Positions 9,101 through 17,888 of a stretch of DNA of 62,738 nucleotides are shown one piece after another. The translations under genes were made by a program, and so were the position numbers. Source of the stretch: a bacterium (GTDB lineage Bacteria; Actinomycetota; Acidimicrobiia; Acidimicrobiales; CATQHL01); assembly GCA_026708055.1 (NCBI GenBank), contig JAPOVS010000040.1, forward strand, positions 93,400 to 156,137, written 5' to 3'. Under the pieces are notes generated by a model. The model saw nothing but the letters and a program-made list of their open reading frames with translations, was not told the origin of the DNA and did no database searches. The first letter of the stretch is position 1, and every line of letters starts with the position of its first letter.

Positions 9101-10540
9101 GACGACGCTGATGACGAACCCACCGACATCGGCGACCCCGCGGATGTGACCATCGAGGCGATACGCGGCCACCTCGAGGTCATGGGACCGGTGACCGTCG
9201 CCGAGTTGGCGGCAGCCACGTCGCTGGGCCGCGGGACCACCGAGATCGCCCTGGCGGCGTTGCAGGCGGAGGGCTTCGCCCTCTCGGGCCGGTTCCGCCC
9301 CTCCGAGGCGACGGCGGCTGACGGCGACGAACTCGAGTGGTGCAGCCGCCGCCTGCTGGCGCGGATCCACGTCTACTCGCAGCGCCGGCGGCGCCGGGAC
9401 ATCCAGCCGGTCACCGCGCAGGACTTCATGCGCTTCCTGTTCCGCTGGCAGCACGTGGCGCCCGGCACGCAGGTCCGGGGCCGCGCCGGGCTCACAGCCG
9501 TCATCGAGCAGTTGCAGGGCTTCGAGGCCGCGGCCGGCACCTGGGAGCGGCAACTCCTCGCACGTCGCATCGACGGCTACCTGCCCGTCTGGCTCGACGA
9601 CCTCTGCCTGTCCGGCGAGCTGGCCTGGGGGCGCCTGGGACTGCGCCGCGGCGACGAGGGACGCCCCGGCGCCGCCACCTCACGCGCCACCCCGGTCACG
9701 CTCGGGCTGCGCGGCGACTTCGACTGGCTGACGGCGGCGGCCCGCGGCACCGAGGTGCCCACGGCGCCCGCAGCGGGCGCGCTGGCGGAGATCGTCGAGT
9801 CCCTCGAACGCCACGGCCCCCGGTTCGCCAACGAACTGACAGCCGACTGCGGGCGGCTGTTGACCGACATCGAGTCGGGACTGACCGATGGCGTGGCCCG
9901 CGGCCTGCTCACCGCCGACAGCTTCGGCGCGCTCCGCTCCCTGCTCGGCGGACCGCGCCGAGGTTCCCCCGGCGCCCGCCTCCAGCCGCGGCGAGGGCTG
10001 CGACGCGGGGCGCAGGGCCTCGCCGGGCCCGTGGGTCGCTGGTCGCTGCTCGCCGCTCCCGAGGACCGCTTCGATCCCGACGAGCTGGCCGAGGCGACCG
10101 CCGAGCAGCTCCTGGCGCGCTGGGGGGTGGTATTCCGCGACCTCCGGGCGATGGAGACGCTGGCGGTGCCCTGGCGGGAAGTGCTCTGGGCGCTGCGCCG
10201 TCTCGAGGCGCGCGGCGTCGTCCGCGGGGGACGCTTCGTCACCGGGTTCACGGGTGAGCAGTTCGCGCTGCCGGCCGCCGTCGACGAGCTCCGCCGGGTG
10301 CGGCGCAGCGAGCGGAACGGCGAGCGCCTGGAGATCCCGGCGACCGATCCGCTGAACCTCACCGGCATCGTCACGCCCGGCCCGCGGGTGGCGGCGATCG
10401 CAAGCCGCACGGTCACCTACATCGATGGGCTCCCCGACCGCGCCGCGGGCATCCCGCCAGCCTCCGACACGCACCGCGGGCAGGGCACCCACATCGGCGC
10501 GAAGGAACCGGGACCACCGGCCGTCGCGTCGCGGCCGTGA
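6191..10540 (+). CDS. lhr: Large ATP-dependent helicase Lhr
   Basis: A superfamily 2 helicase of 1449 residues, near the usual 1500 for bacterial long Lhr. Walker A is APTGSGKT (residues 59-66), the DEAH-type box is DEIH (185-188), motif III is SAT (about 220), and motif VI is QRVGRSGHS (about 381). A winged-helix and Lhr-core region follow, then the long C-terminal Lhr-CTD that oligomerises the protein. Known Lhr proteins translocate 3'-5' on single-stranded DNA and unwind RNA:DNA hybrids in repair. The GTG at 6191 is the most upstream start; the ATG at 6245 is an alternative. The last 40 residues look unconserved. A candidate LexA box upstream would fit damage induction. Confidence 0.92.
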   Translation: MTAVNTDTPDPGAAPAGVMDGFHPAVRAWFCGRFPGGPTAAQVGAWPAIRAGADTLVSAPTGSGKTLAAFLVAIDALWQAHERGEPVAGQAQVVYVSPLKALATDIAENLTGPLAEIERIGRDMGFEPPPLRVAVRSGDTTQSARAAMLRNPPNFVITTPESLYLLLTAERSREMLRTARWVIVDEIHAVARDKRGSHLALSLERLAHVCEQRPLRIGLSATQRPISVIQRLLLGAGTPESPAGRPAPAVIDVGHRRHLDLALEMPPSDLEAVAPATQTAEILDRIAELITEHRTTLIFVNTRREAERIAHLLAERLGDSAVASHHGSLSKERRLRIETRLRAGDLRALVATASLELGIDIGPVDLACQIGSPRSMATFLQRVGRSGHSVGAVPKGRLFPTTRDQLVECAALLAGVRAGRLDAVTPPEAPLDVLAQQITAECAAERWKVDDLFGLVCRAAPYADLSREDFDETLRFTNTGVVTGRGRRGDYVHVDSVAGEAAGRRGARLAALTSGGAIPDVADYRVLLDPDDTFLGTVDEDWAIESMAGDVFLLGSHSWRIRRVESGVVRVVDAEGAPPTVPFWLGEAPSRTTELSTEVSDLRALVEGFLDAGDPDGARTAIAERCGLGDVAAEAVVSYLAAARASLGSLPTQSRLIIERFFDEAGGMQLVIHSPHGGRLNRGLGLALRKRFCRTFDFELQAAANDDAVVLSLGPQHSFPLSDVPRMLDPGTVTDVLTQAIIVSPLFGVRWRWNLNRALTVLRFKGGKRNPPPIQRMEADDVMAATFPGLAACQDNNPGPVPIPDHLLVRQTLHDALHEATDIDGLVALLEALRAGDVAIEFRDTPEPSPLSHEILGGRPFTFLDEAPLEERRTRAVRLPRGLPVDLSEIGALHPDAIARTCAEVAPEVRDPDELHDLLSQMVLCRPRSDWADLYAQLAEAGRAVTAGGFWCTTELQPAVRALLGEDTPGDDADDEPTDIGDPADVTIEAIRGHLEVMGPVTVAELAAATSLGRGTTEIALAALQAEGFALSGRFRPSEATAADGDELEWCSRRLLARIHVYSQRRRRRDIQPVTAQDFMRFLFRWQHVAPGTQVRGRAGLTAVIEQLQGFEAAAGTWERQLLARRIDGYLPVWLDDLCLSGELAWGRLGLRRGDEGRPGAATSRATPVTLGLRGDFDWLTAAARGTEVPTAPAAGALAEIVESLERHGPRFANELTADCGRLLTDIESGLTDGVARGLLTADSFGALRSLLGGPRRGSPGARLQPRRGLRRGAQGLAGPVGRWSLLAAPEDRFDPDELAEATAEQLLARWGVVFRDLRAMETLAVPWREVLWALRRLEARGVVRGGRFVTGFTGEQFALPAAVDELRRVRRSERNGERLEIPATDPLNLTGIVTPGPRVAAIASRTVTYIDGLPDRAAGIPPASDTHRGQGTHIGAKEPGPPAVASRP

Positions 10541-10652
10541 GCGACGGCGAACGGCACGGGGCGGGCGGGTCACGCCGGTCCATCGCAAGCTCGCAGCCGC
10601 TCGCCCACGCCATCGAGCCGGAGACGGGGTCGCGGGGACGAGGATCGGAGCG

Positions 10653-11999
10653 ATGAGCGGGGTACCGGTCACGATCGGCATCGACGTCGGAACCACGGCG
10701 ACCAAGGCCCTCGCCGTCGACGAGGACGGAACGATCATGGCCCGGACTCGCCGTCCCCACGAATTGCGCGCCCCGGTGCCGGGACTGCTCGAAGTTGACG
10801 CCGCGGCCGCCTGGCGCCTCGGGCCCTTGCAGGCGTGGAGGGACGTCGGGGACTGCGGAGACCCCCAGGCCGCCTGCGTGGCCGCCATGCTGCCGTCACT
10901 CACGGCGGTGGACGATCGGGGCGTGCCATTCGGTCCCGGCCTCCTGTACGGCGACGCCCGCGGCGGGGCGATCGCCGGCCTGCCACCCGTGGGCAACGAG
11001 GAGTGGCTGGGATTCCTGCGTCACCTGGCCGGGCTGTGTCCCGGCGCGGCGGGGTTCTGGCCGGCGCAGACCGTCGCCAACCACGCGCTGGCCGGCGTGG
11101 CGGCCCTGGACACCGCCACCGCTATGGCGGCGGTGCCGCTTCTCGCCAGCGCGGGCTGGGAAGAGGCGCTGTGCAACGAGATCGGCGTACGACCCGAGCA
11201 ACTCCCGCGACTCGTGGCCGGATGGGAACCGGCGGGTGACGTGGACGGCGTCCCGCTCGGCGCCGGCATCCCCGACGGCCTCGCCGAATTGGCCACTGCC
11301 GGGGCCGCCGACGCGGGCGACGTCATCGTCACGCTCGGCAGCACGCTGCTGTGCTGGATCGTCCTCGACGGCTGGCAGGAGGTCGACGGACTCTGGACCA
11401 TCCCGCACGTGGTACCCGATCGCTGCCTGGTCGGTGGCCCCAGCAACGCCGGGGGGCTGTTCTGGGACCGTGTGCGCGCGGTGCTCGGAGATCCGCCCGC
11501 CGGTGAGGGTTTCGACGCCTTGCTGGCGGACCTGGATCCCGGCGACCTGCCCCTGTGGTTGCCGTCGATCCACCCCGAGCGCACGCCTGTGGCCGGCGGT
11601 GCCCGCACGGCGTCACTGCTGGGCCTCGAGGCCACGCACCGGCGCGCACACCTCTACCGGGCGGCGCTCGAGACCGCCGGGTTCGTCGTGCGCCGCCACC
11701 TCGATGTCGCCGGGGTCGCTCCCCGGCGCATCGTGGCGACCGGCGGTGGCACGGTCGTCAGGCCATTGACGCAGGCTCTGGCCGACTGCACCGGCCGTCC
11801 GGTCCACGTCGGCGCCGTCCCCGAGAGCGCCGCCCTCGGCGCCGCCTTCGCCGCCCGGCTGGTGGCCGGTCTGGAGACCGACCTCGCCGGCGGCGCGCGC
11901 TGGGCCGCCACGGCGCGCACCGTCGAGCCTGATTCCCGCTGGGTCGCCCCGGCCGAGGCGCGCTACCAGCGGTTCGTGACCCTGGCGGAACAGGCCTGA
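10653..11999 (+). CDS. FGGY-family carbohydrate kinase (xylulokinase-like)
   Basis: A 448-residue sugar kinase of the ASKHA fold. The N-terminal phosphate-1 motif is GIDVGTTATKALAVDEDG; the second half carries the adenosine-binding region IVATGGGTVVRPLTQALAD and the conserved AALGAA stretch. It should phosphorylate a ketose or polyol with ATP, but the substrate is not evident. At 448 residues it is slightly shorter than typical xylulokinase (about 490). The start is the ATG at 10653 with GGAG three bases upstream; the open frame continues further upstream but without support. No sugar isomerase or transporter gene is adjacent, so its pathway is unknown. Confidence 0.85.
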   Translation: MSGVPVTIGIDVGTTATKALAVDEDGTIMARTRRPHELRAPVPGLLEVDAAAAWRLGPLQAWRDVGDCGDPQAACVAAMLPSLTAVDDRGVPFGPGLLYGDARGGAIAGLPPVGNEEWLGFLRHLAGLCPGAAGFWPAQTVANHALAGVAALDTATAMAAVPLLASAGWEEALCNEIGVRPEQLPRLVAGWEPAGDVDGVPLGAGIPDGLAELATAGAADAGDVIVTLGSTLLCWIVLDGWQEVDGLWTIPHVVPDRCLVGGPSNAGGLFWDRVRAVLGDPPAGEGFDALLADLDPGDLPLWLPSIHPERTPVAGGARTASLLGLEATHRRAHLYRAALETAGFVVRRHLDVAGVAPRRIVATGGGTVVRPLTQALADCTGRPVHVGAVPESAALGAAFAARLVAGLETDLAGGARWAATARTVEPDSRWVAPAEARYQRFVTLAEQA

Positions 12000-12000
12000 C

Positions 12001-12092
12001 GGACCCTCAGCCGTCCGTCGCCGGCTCGTCACAACTCGGTGAGGTCGGCGCTCTCGAGGTCGACGGCGATGGACCCTCAGCCGTCCGTCGCC
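12001..12092 (-). repeat. Short duplication of the 3' end of the mhpD-like gene
   Basis: A 22-bp sequence at 12071-12092, spanning the hydratase stop codon, recurs exactly at 12001-12022 just downstream; similarity extends about 8 bp further with one indel. The 48 bp between the copies read IAVDLESADLTEL-stop on the minus strand, in the frame that follows the first copy. It looks like debris of a recombination at the gene end. Confidence 0.75.
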
Positions 12093-12871
12093 AGCCTCGT
12101 CGCAACCCCGCCGACATCTATCTCGTCGCCGGGCGAGAGCGGGACCATGGGACCGAGCGAGCCGGTCATGACGCACTCCCCCGCCGCCAGCGGCGTGCCG
12201 CGGTCGCACATCGCGTCGGCCAGCCAGACCAGGGCGTGCAACGGGTGGCCACCGAGCGCCGCCCACTCAGGCCCCTCATCGGGCCAGGCCCGCTTCCCGT
12301 TCAGCCGCAGATTCATGCGCACCTCGCCTTTCCGGATTCTGAGGTCCGAGAGCGACATCGGCGTGCTGCCGACCACGTAGAACCCGCTGCAGGCGTTGTC
12401 GGCGACCATGTCCACGACGGTCAGGTCCCAGTCGGCGATGCGGCTGTCGACGATCTCGATCGCCGGCAGGACATAGGCGATCGCACTGATGATGTCGACG
12501 ACGGTGTGAGTGCCCTTGTCGAGGTCGTCGCCGAGCACGACGGCGATCTCGGCCTCGGCGCGCGGCTGCATGAGGGTCCCCGCGGCGACATCGATCCCGT
12601 CCGCGACGCACCGGTCGGCGAAGAGGACGCCGCTCACAGGCTGACCGAAGCCGAGCTGCTGCTGCACCGCCTCGGAGGTGAGTCCGATCTTGCGGCCGGT
12701 GATCCGGCGACCCTCGGAGACGGCCAGATCCGTGTTCACCTGCTGAACGGCGTAGGCGGCGCTCACGTCGGAGTCGCTGCCGAGCAGGTGACGCACGGGC
12801 TCGCACTGCCGCCCCGACTCGGCCGCCTCACGAAGCCGCCGCGCGGCCACGGCGATCGACGATTGCAGCAT
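12077..12871 (-). CDS. 2-keto-4-pentenoate hydratase / FAH-family protein (MhpD-like)
   Basis: A 264-residue member of the fumarylacetoacetase-hydrolase superfamily, close in length to E. coli MhpD (269). It holds the metal-binding acidic cluster (QPRAEAEIAVVLG), the GRKIGLTSEAVQQQLG motif and the family's C-terminal MTGSLGPMVPLSPGDEI. Such enzymes hydrate 2-hydroxypentadienoate in meta-cleavage of aromatic compounds or decarboxylate related keto acids. The ATG at 12871, preceded by a purine-rich AGGAAGGGG, fits the family start better than the longer frame to 12958. No other aromatic-degradation genes are adjacent, so the physiological substrate is open. Confidence 0.85.
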   Translation of the reverse strand: MLQSSIAVAARRLREAAESGRQCEPVRHLLGSDSDVSAAYAVQQVNTDLAVSEGRRITGRKIGLTSEAVQQQLGFGQPVSGVLFADRCVADGIDVAAGTLMQPRAEAEIAVVLGDDLDKGTHTVVDIISAIAYVLPAIEIVDSRIADWDLTVVDMVADNACSGFYVVGSTPMSLSDLRIRKGEVRMNLRLNGKRAWPDEGPEWAALGGHPLHALVWLADAMCDRGTPLAAGECVMTGSLGPMVPLSPGDEIDVGGVATRLATDG

Positions 12872-13047
12872 CCCCGCCCCTTCCTGGTCGACGAACCCGT
12901 CACAAAGTAGCTGAGCGCGCGCCTCGCATTGCATCGTCCCCAGGTCCGAGCGATACACGGAGTTCCTGCGCGCCGGTGCGGATGTCGTTACCGGCGCCGG
13001 AGTGCCGCAATTGCCAGCAGCCGGCTGCGCGCTTCTAGTCTGCGGTG

Positions 13048-13905
13048 ATGGCGACCTCCGTGATGATCACCGGCAGCGGGATACCGATGCCGTCGCCCGG
13101 CCGCGCCGGAGCGGGCGCGCTGGTGCGCCACGACGACACGCTCGTCCAGGTCGACGCGGGCCCGGCGACGCTGTTTCGCCTCACCGAGGCCGGCGTGGAC
13201 ATCACGCGGCTGGCGGCGATGGCCATCACCCACCACCACAGCGACCACCTCATGGGGATCCCCGAGTTGGTGCTCACCCGCTGGATCCGCAACGGGGTGC
13301 GCCCCTGTGAGGCCCTGCCGATCCACTGCCCCGCCGGCCCCGCCGTCGGCTACCTGGAGTCGCTGCTGGACAACCTGGAGCCGGACATCGCCGCGCGCAT
13401 CGCCCTCGCCGGGTTCCCGGACCGGCCAGAACCCGCCGTCCGGCCCTTCGAACCGGGGCCCGCACCGGCTGCGGTGGCGACCGTCGGCGAGGTGCTCATC
13501 GAGTCGGTGCTCGTGGATCACGGCGAGATCCACCCCGCCGTCGCCTACCGGTTCACGACGCCCGACGGCGTGGTGGTGGTCTCCGGCGACACGCGTGCCT
13601 GCGACGCCGTCGAGAGCCTGGCCGACGGCGCCGACATCCTGGTGCACGAGGTCCTGAGCAGCCGGCGCCTCCTCGAAGAGGGGCTCTCACAACGCCGTGT
13701 CGAGCGGCTCGCCGGCTATCACGCGGAGGCGCCGACGGTGGGCGCACTGGCGCGGCGTGCCGGTGTGGCGCAACTCGTGCTCACCCACCTCATGCCGGCG
13801 CCACGGGGCGACGACGACGCGGCCGCGCTGGTCGCGGATGTCCGCTCGGGCGGGTTCGAGGGCGACATCGCCGCGGCATCCGACCTGTACACCGCCGCCG
13901 TATGA
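13048..13905 (+). CDS. MBL-fold metallo-hydrolase (RNase Z-like superfamily)
   Basis: A 285-residue metallo-beta-lactamase-fold protein. The Zn-binding motif THHHSDHLMGIPEL is HxHxDH, and later metal ligands appear in VVVSGDTRACDA and LTHLMP. The order N-terminal glycine-rich strand (ITGSGIPMPSPGRAGAG), H-motif, then SGDT is that of the RNase Z/arylsulfatase/AtsA-like group, but the tRNase Z exosite is not apparent, so a small-molecule ester or phosphodiester hydrolase is as likely. ATG at 13048 follows directly after a GTG at 13045; either could be used. The gene ends 35 bp before a strong hairpin shared with the convergent permease gene. Confidence 0.82.
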   Translation: MATSVMITGSGIPMPSPGRAGAGALVRHDDTLVQVDAGPATLFRLTEAGVDITRLAAMAITHHHSDHLMGIPELVLTRWIRNGVRPCEALPIHCPAGPAVGYLESLLDNLEPDIAARIALAGFPDRPEPAVRPFEPGPAPAAVATVGEVLIESVLVDHGEIHPAVAYRFTTPDGVVVVSGDTRACDAVESLADGADILVHEVLSSRRLLEEGLSQRRVERLAGYHAEAPTVGALARRAGVAQLVLTHLMPAPRGDDDAAALVADVRSGGFEGDIAAASDLYTAAV

Positions 13906-13939
13906 CGCCGCTGGCGGCGCTCGGCCCGGCACGCCGTCG

Positions 13940-13974
13940 CTAGCTGCGACAACCTCTCAGGTTGTCGCAGCTAG
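13940..13974. terminator. Perfect 16-bp hairpin between convergent genes
   Basis: CTAGCTGCGACAACCT, a 3-base loop CTC, then the exact complement. No T-run follows on either strand. It lies between the MBL hydrolase (+) and NCS2 permease (-) ends, and its right arm contains the permease stop codon (TAG, 13971-13973). It most likely acts as a bidirectional terminator or 3'-end stabiliser. Confidence 0.8.
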
Positions 13975-15740
13975 TCGTCGCCGGTCTCCGTGGCCACCAC
14001 CGCGGTGATGATCTCGGCTTCGTGGTACTGGCGGTGGTTCACCGATGTGGCGTAGTGGTGGAGCAGCCGGAGCGAGACGTCGCGCTCGATCTCCAGTTCG
14101 GACATGTCGGACTCGGGCCCGGAGAGGAGCGCGATCCGATCCTCGAGGTTCTCCGCCTCGGTGGGACCGCTGGCGAACTCCAACTCCACCGCCGAGCCGC
14201 GGGCGGTGGCGGTGACGCGCAGGCGCCGGTAGTCCTCGTCGCCGGTGCCGGCGATCCGCTCGGTCAGGACCAGGAGCGCCTCCTCAGCGACGGCGTCGAG
14301 CCGTGCCTCGGTTGCTTCGTTCCATGACCTCCGTGCGGCGAAGTCGCGCATGAACTCCCTGATCACGCCGAGACTGGTCACGCTCAGCTTCGTCTCCAGA
14401 TGACGGCGGTACTCCGCCGCGTTGAACGCCAGCGCCAGGACGACGAGAAGCAGGCTCCCGGCCAGCAGTCCGTGCCGCGTCACGGCCTCCCAGAAGGCGT
14501 TGTCGCCGAAGTCCACGAAACCGATCTCGATGATCAACCCGGCCAGGACGGGAAGACCTATCAGGATGATGTTCCGCACCTGCTCGAAGGACTGCCTCTG
14601 CGACTTGGCGATGCGGTAGACCAGTGGAGCCAGGATGAACGCGAAGTAGACGACCACGAGCGCGCGCGGCATGGCGATGACGGCCGTCCACACCTTCGGC
14701 AGCATGGCCATGACCAGGAACGGCACGGCGACCACGGCTCCCACGCGGCGGGAGGCGCATTTCGTCTGGGAGATGAACCGGATGCCCATGGGCGCGGCGC
14801 TGACGGGTATCGAACCCGCCAACCCGGAGGCGATGGTTCCCAGCCCGAGCCGGGTGTTGGCGCGTTGAACCTCCCGGAAGTCGATCGACAGCAGCCGGCG
14901 CCACGACACGAGCTGCGTGATGATCGACGCGCCGTGGGTCCGGATGAGCACGACCAGGCCCAGGATCAGGAAGGACGGGAGGAGCGTGAAGAACGTGGCG
15001 CCGAAGGGGCCCTCGTCGCCCTGGGGGCCGAACAACCCCCAGCCGCCCTCGGGGAGTCCGAACCAGGCGGCCTCCCGCACCCTGTCGAAGTCGTAGAGCC
15101 CGAAACCGATCGCCACGACGAGTCCCGCCACCATGCCGATCGGCGCGGCCCAGAGCTTCAGGGCATCGCGACCCTTTGCGTTCACACCGATCATGACCAC
15201 CAGGGCGATGACCATGCAGAGGAGAATGCCGAGGCGCCCGCTCCGCGCCTGCCCCGCGCCGACGGTGCTCGCGAGCACCGGGATCAACGACATGACCGAG
15301 AGCACGACCAGCGTGCTGCTCACGGTTGGGGTGATGAGCCTTCGCAGCAGCGACAGGCGCATGCCGACCACGACCTGGAACAGCCCGGTCACGAGAACCA
15401 ATGCGGCGAGCGTGGCCGTCCCCCCGCCGCGCAGCGCCAGGATGCAGAACGGCACGCTGATCGGGTCGACGGCGGCGACGTAGAGGTTCTCGGTCCTGAG
15501 CCGCCCGAAGCCGACGGTCGTGACCAGCATCAGCAGGCTGCACACCACGAGGGAGGCCAGCACGACACGGGATTCGAGCGCGCTGCGCCCGCCGGCCACC
15601 GTCACCACCAGCAGCGGCAGCAGAATCATCCGGGGCACCAGCATCAGCGCCAGTTGCGTCGCGGTCGCCAGCGCCCGCCGCGCCGGCGGTGTCTCGTGCG
15701 GCTCGTACCTGCCGTCGGGAGAGGGCACGCGCTGAGCCAT
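13971..15740 (-). CDS. NCS2 (xanthine/uracil-type) permease with C-terminal cytoplasmic domain
   Basis: A 589-residue membrane protein. Residues about 25-450 hold 12-14 hydrophobic segments and the NCS2-like conserved stretch LGTIASGLAGSIPVSAAPMGIRF followed by FLVMAMLPKV, indicating a proton- or sodium-coupled nucleobase or related carrier. Residues about 460-589 form a hydrophilic tail (EATEARLDAVAEEALLVLTERI, then alternating beta-like segments, then IALLSGPESDMSELEIER) resembling the shape of a histidine-kinase-type ATPase or anti-sigma fold, without clear N/G boxes. Canonical NCS2 permeases stop near residue 450, so the tail is an addition, probably regulatory. Start is the ATG at 15740. 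Substrate not determinable. Confidence 0.75.
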   Translation of the reverse strand: MAQRVPSPDGRYEPHETPPARRALATATQLALMLVPRMILLPLLVVTVAGGRSALESRVVLASLVVCSLLMLVTTVGFGRLRTENLYVAAVDPISVPFCILALRGGGTATLAALVLVTGLFQVVVGMRLSLLRRLITPTVSSTLVVLSVMSLIPVLASTVGAGQARSGRLGILLCMVIALVVMIGVNAKGRDALKLWAAPIGMVAGLVVAIGFGLYDFDRVREAAWFGLPEGGWGLFGPQGDEGPFGATFFTLLPSFLILGLVVLIRTHGASIITQLVSWRRLLSIDFREVQRANTRLGLGTIASGLAGSIPVSAAPMGIRFISQTKCASRRVGAVVAVPFLVMAMLPKVWTAVIAMPRALVVVYFAFILAPLVYRIAKSQRQSFEQVRNIILIGLPVLAGLIIEIGFVDFGDNAFWEAVTRHGLLAGSLLLVVLALAFNAAEYRRHLETKLSVTSLGVIREFMRDFAARRSWNEATEARLDAVAEEALLVLTERIAGTGDEDYRRLRVTATARGSAVELEFASGPTEAENLEDRIALLSGPESDMSELEIERDVSLRLLHHYATSVNHRQYHEAEIITAVVATETGDD

Positions 15741-15995
15741 AGCCGAAAACTAGACGCCCGGAATCCTGCGACGGGCCGCCGAGCGGCACTCGACTGGCAC
15801 CCCAAGGCGCCTCAGGGCCGGCGGCCGACCCCCCGGAGCCATCGACCGGCGTGCACCCGAAGTGCTCCGATCATGCCGTCATCCCGACACCTGTCACAGC
15901 CGAAGGACTTTCAGCGCTATCGACGTCAGCGCCGGTCACGGGCACGGCGGTCATGGGCGTCGCCCTCCCCTCCTGCGCGTTGCCAGGTGTCGGGG

Positions 15996-16205
15996 TCAGA
16001 TTCGTTCGAACGTGGCCCTGTCGAGTCCGAGATCTCGCAGGATGACTCTGATAGTGCCGGCTCGCAGGTCTCTACCACCCCAGTTCGGGATGGTCGTGCG
16101 ACCGCCTGTGGCGGGGTTGCGCCAGACCTCGTGGGAGCCTCGCGCCTGGCGGTCGAACTCGCACCCGAGCCGCCGGAGTTTCCCCGTCAGTTCCCGGTGG
16201 GTCAC
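15996..16205 (-). CDS. hicA: HicA-type mRNA interferase toxin
   Basis: A 69-residue double-stranded RNA-binding-fold toxin. It shows the HicA core THRELTGKLRRLGCEF, the catalytic-histidine stretch ARGSHEVWRNP and the ending TIRVILRDLGL. HicA enzymes cleave translated mRNA and arrest growth. The GTG start at 16205 overlaps the hicB stop as GTGA, so the antitoxin is translated first (hicB-hicA order). It lies on the minus strand, beside a decayed helicase/ATPase locus. Confidence 0.88.
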   Translation of the reverse strand: MTHRELTGKLRRLGCEFDRQARGSHEVWRNPATGGRTTIPNWGGRDLRAGTIRVILRDLGLDRATFERI

Positions 16206-16456
16206 ACCGCAATCACGAGTTCGCCGGCGCTCACGATGCCTCCGGGGAGTTCGTCCCCGTGGTGCTTGTAGGAGGCGACGAACTCCGATGCCACCCCGTC
16301 GAGGTTGTGCAGGGCCTCCTCGGGTGTGGCGCCCCACGCCCGGCATCCCGGCAGCACCGGCACCTCCGCCAAGAACATGTTCTCGGTGTCGGTACACGGC
16401 CCCCGCAGCGTGTACGGCAGCCTGTATTGCTCCGGCATCTCACGTCCCGTCGGCAT
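16202..16456 (-). CDS. hicB: HicB-type antitoxin
   Basis: An 84-residue partial-RNase H-fold antitoxin with the HicB pattern FLAEVPVLPGCRAWGATPEEALHNL. It lacks a C-terminal ribbon-helix-helix or HTH DNA-binding domain, so autoregulation would need another factor or the complex with HicA. It is coupled to hicA by a 4-base overlap. The ATG at 16438 is an alternative start; neither start has a clear ribosome-binding site. Confidence 0.85.
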   Translation of the reverse strand: MPTGREMPEQYRLPYTLRGPCTDTENMFLAEVPVLPGCRAWGATPEEALHNLDGVASEFVASYKHHGDELPGGIVSAGELVIAV

Positions 16457-16643
16457 CGGCGGTCGTCACGGCAACGATACCGGTCGTTCACACGAGGCAC
16501 TCCTCGAACGCCGTCTCAGGCTCTCTACTCATGCTGTTCTGCCTTGCGTGACGAAGCGCTGTCGGCTCGGCGGACGCGGCCCACGTAGTCCGGGCTGGTG
16601 CCGGAGCGCGCGGCGATGGCGGCGGGGGTGTCAGACAGGCGGG

Positions 16644-17888
16644 ATGTTCGATCCGTCGGGGCTGGTGCCGGGTGCTCAGGTGCGGTTGCCGGGTGACGGG
16701 GAGGCAGTGACGCTCGTCCAGGTCCGGGAGGGGCCGTTCTGGGAGTTCGTGTTCCGCGATGGGCTCGGCGCTCTGGACGAGGCGACCCTGATCGAGGACG
16801 AGATTCCCGGAATCGAGATCGTCTCGTCCTCCAGCACGCCGTTCTTCGACGGTGACCCGCGCTCCTTCCGTCTCGGTGTGGAGGCGTTGCGGATCGAGAA
16901 CGCGTTTCGCCATGACATGCCCGGGTTGGCGGTGTCGCGGATGTCGGGCGGCGGATCGGGTCCTGATCGTGGTGCCTGCGAATCTGCGCCCTCAGTGGCA
17001 GCGCGAGTTGGCGGAGCGCTTCGACATCCACTGTCTGCAGTTCGACGCATCGACGTTCGAAGTGAGCCCGACGCAGAACCCCTGGGATCTGCACGACTGT
17101 GTGATCGTGTCGCGAGACTGGCTGAAGCGCGAGGACGTGCTCGGTGCGTTCGAGGCGGCTGACAAGCGGTGGGATCTGGCGATTCTCGATGAGGCCCACG
17201 GCTACACGCTGCAGGTCGATGCCGCAGGCCGGGTCAGCAAGCGCAGCGAGCGCTACCGGGCGGCGGAGTCGGTGGCGGAGCGGGCGCACCGGCTGATCTG
17301 TCTGACGGCCACGCCGCATTCGGGTCGCAACTCGTCGCTGTGGGGTCTGCTGCGCCTCGTGGACCGGGATGCCTACGGCGACGTGTGCCCGACCGGGCGG
17401 ATCGACTTGAGTCCGCAGCACTATCGCAAGGTGCCCAAGGAGCGGATGGTCGACATGGCGGGCAACAACCTGTTCAAGCCTCGTCATCCCCACACGGTGG
17501 GCTACGAGTTGGCGGGCGCCGAGTTGGACCTGTATGAGGCGGTCACCCGGTTCGTGTCGACCGAGCTGGCCCGGATCCGCCGCGACGGGGCGACGGGCGC
17601 CGCCGGGTTCGCGCTCACGGTGATGCAGCGCCGCCTGGCGTCGTCGGTACGGGCGATCAAGCGGACCTTGGAGCGCCGGATCGCCCGACTCGAACAGGCA
17701 CTGGAGGATCCCGCGGCGTACCTGAAGAGCCGACGCGACTTCGCTTCGCTGATCAATCCCGACGATCCCGAGGCGGGCGCCGACCTCGCCGAGGAGGACC
17801 GGTGGGGACTGGAGGAGCGAGCACTCGACGAGTGGCTCCCCACCACGGTGGCCGAGTTGCGGGCCGAACTCGACGTGGTGCGCCCGCT
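16644..17888 (+). pseudogene. Decayed SNF2-type helicase (DISARM-like defence group)
   Basis: The first 100 codons, from ATG 16644 (MFDPSGLVPGAQVRLPGDGE), match the start of the helicase found in DISARM-like loci. Near 16940-16960 the reading frame shifts and roughly 60 codons are missing, including the Walker A region: the sequence jumps from the SRM of GLAVSRM to VLIVVPANLRPQWQREL in another frame. The DEAH box (LDEAHGYTL) and motif III (LTATPHSG) remain. It stops making sense at about 17888, far short of the family's 900+ residues, where it fuses to unrelated ATPase sequence. It cannot encode an active helicase. Assignment to this group is from remembered family motifs. Confidence 0.8.

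Noticed and set aside
10425-10652. N-terminal extension of the FGGY kinase
   Set aside because: Overlaps the 3' end of lhr, is Arg-rich shadow sequence, and the ASKHA fold begins right after the ATG at 10653.
15741-15995. Possible small gene between the NCS2 and hicA genes
   Set aside because: The short frames here lack starts with ribosome-binding sites and resemble nothing; treated as plain intergenic DNA.
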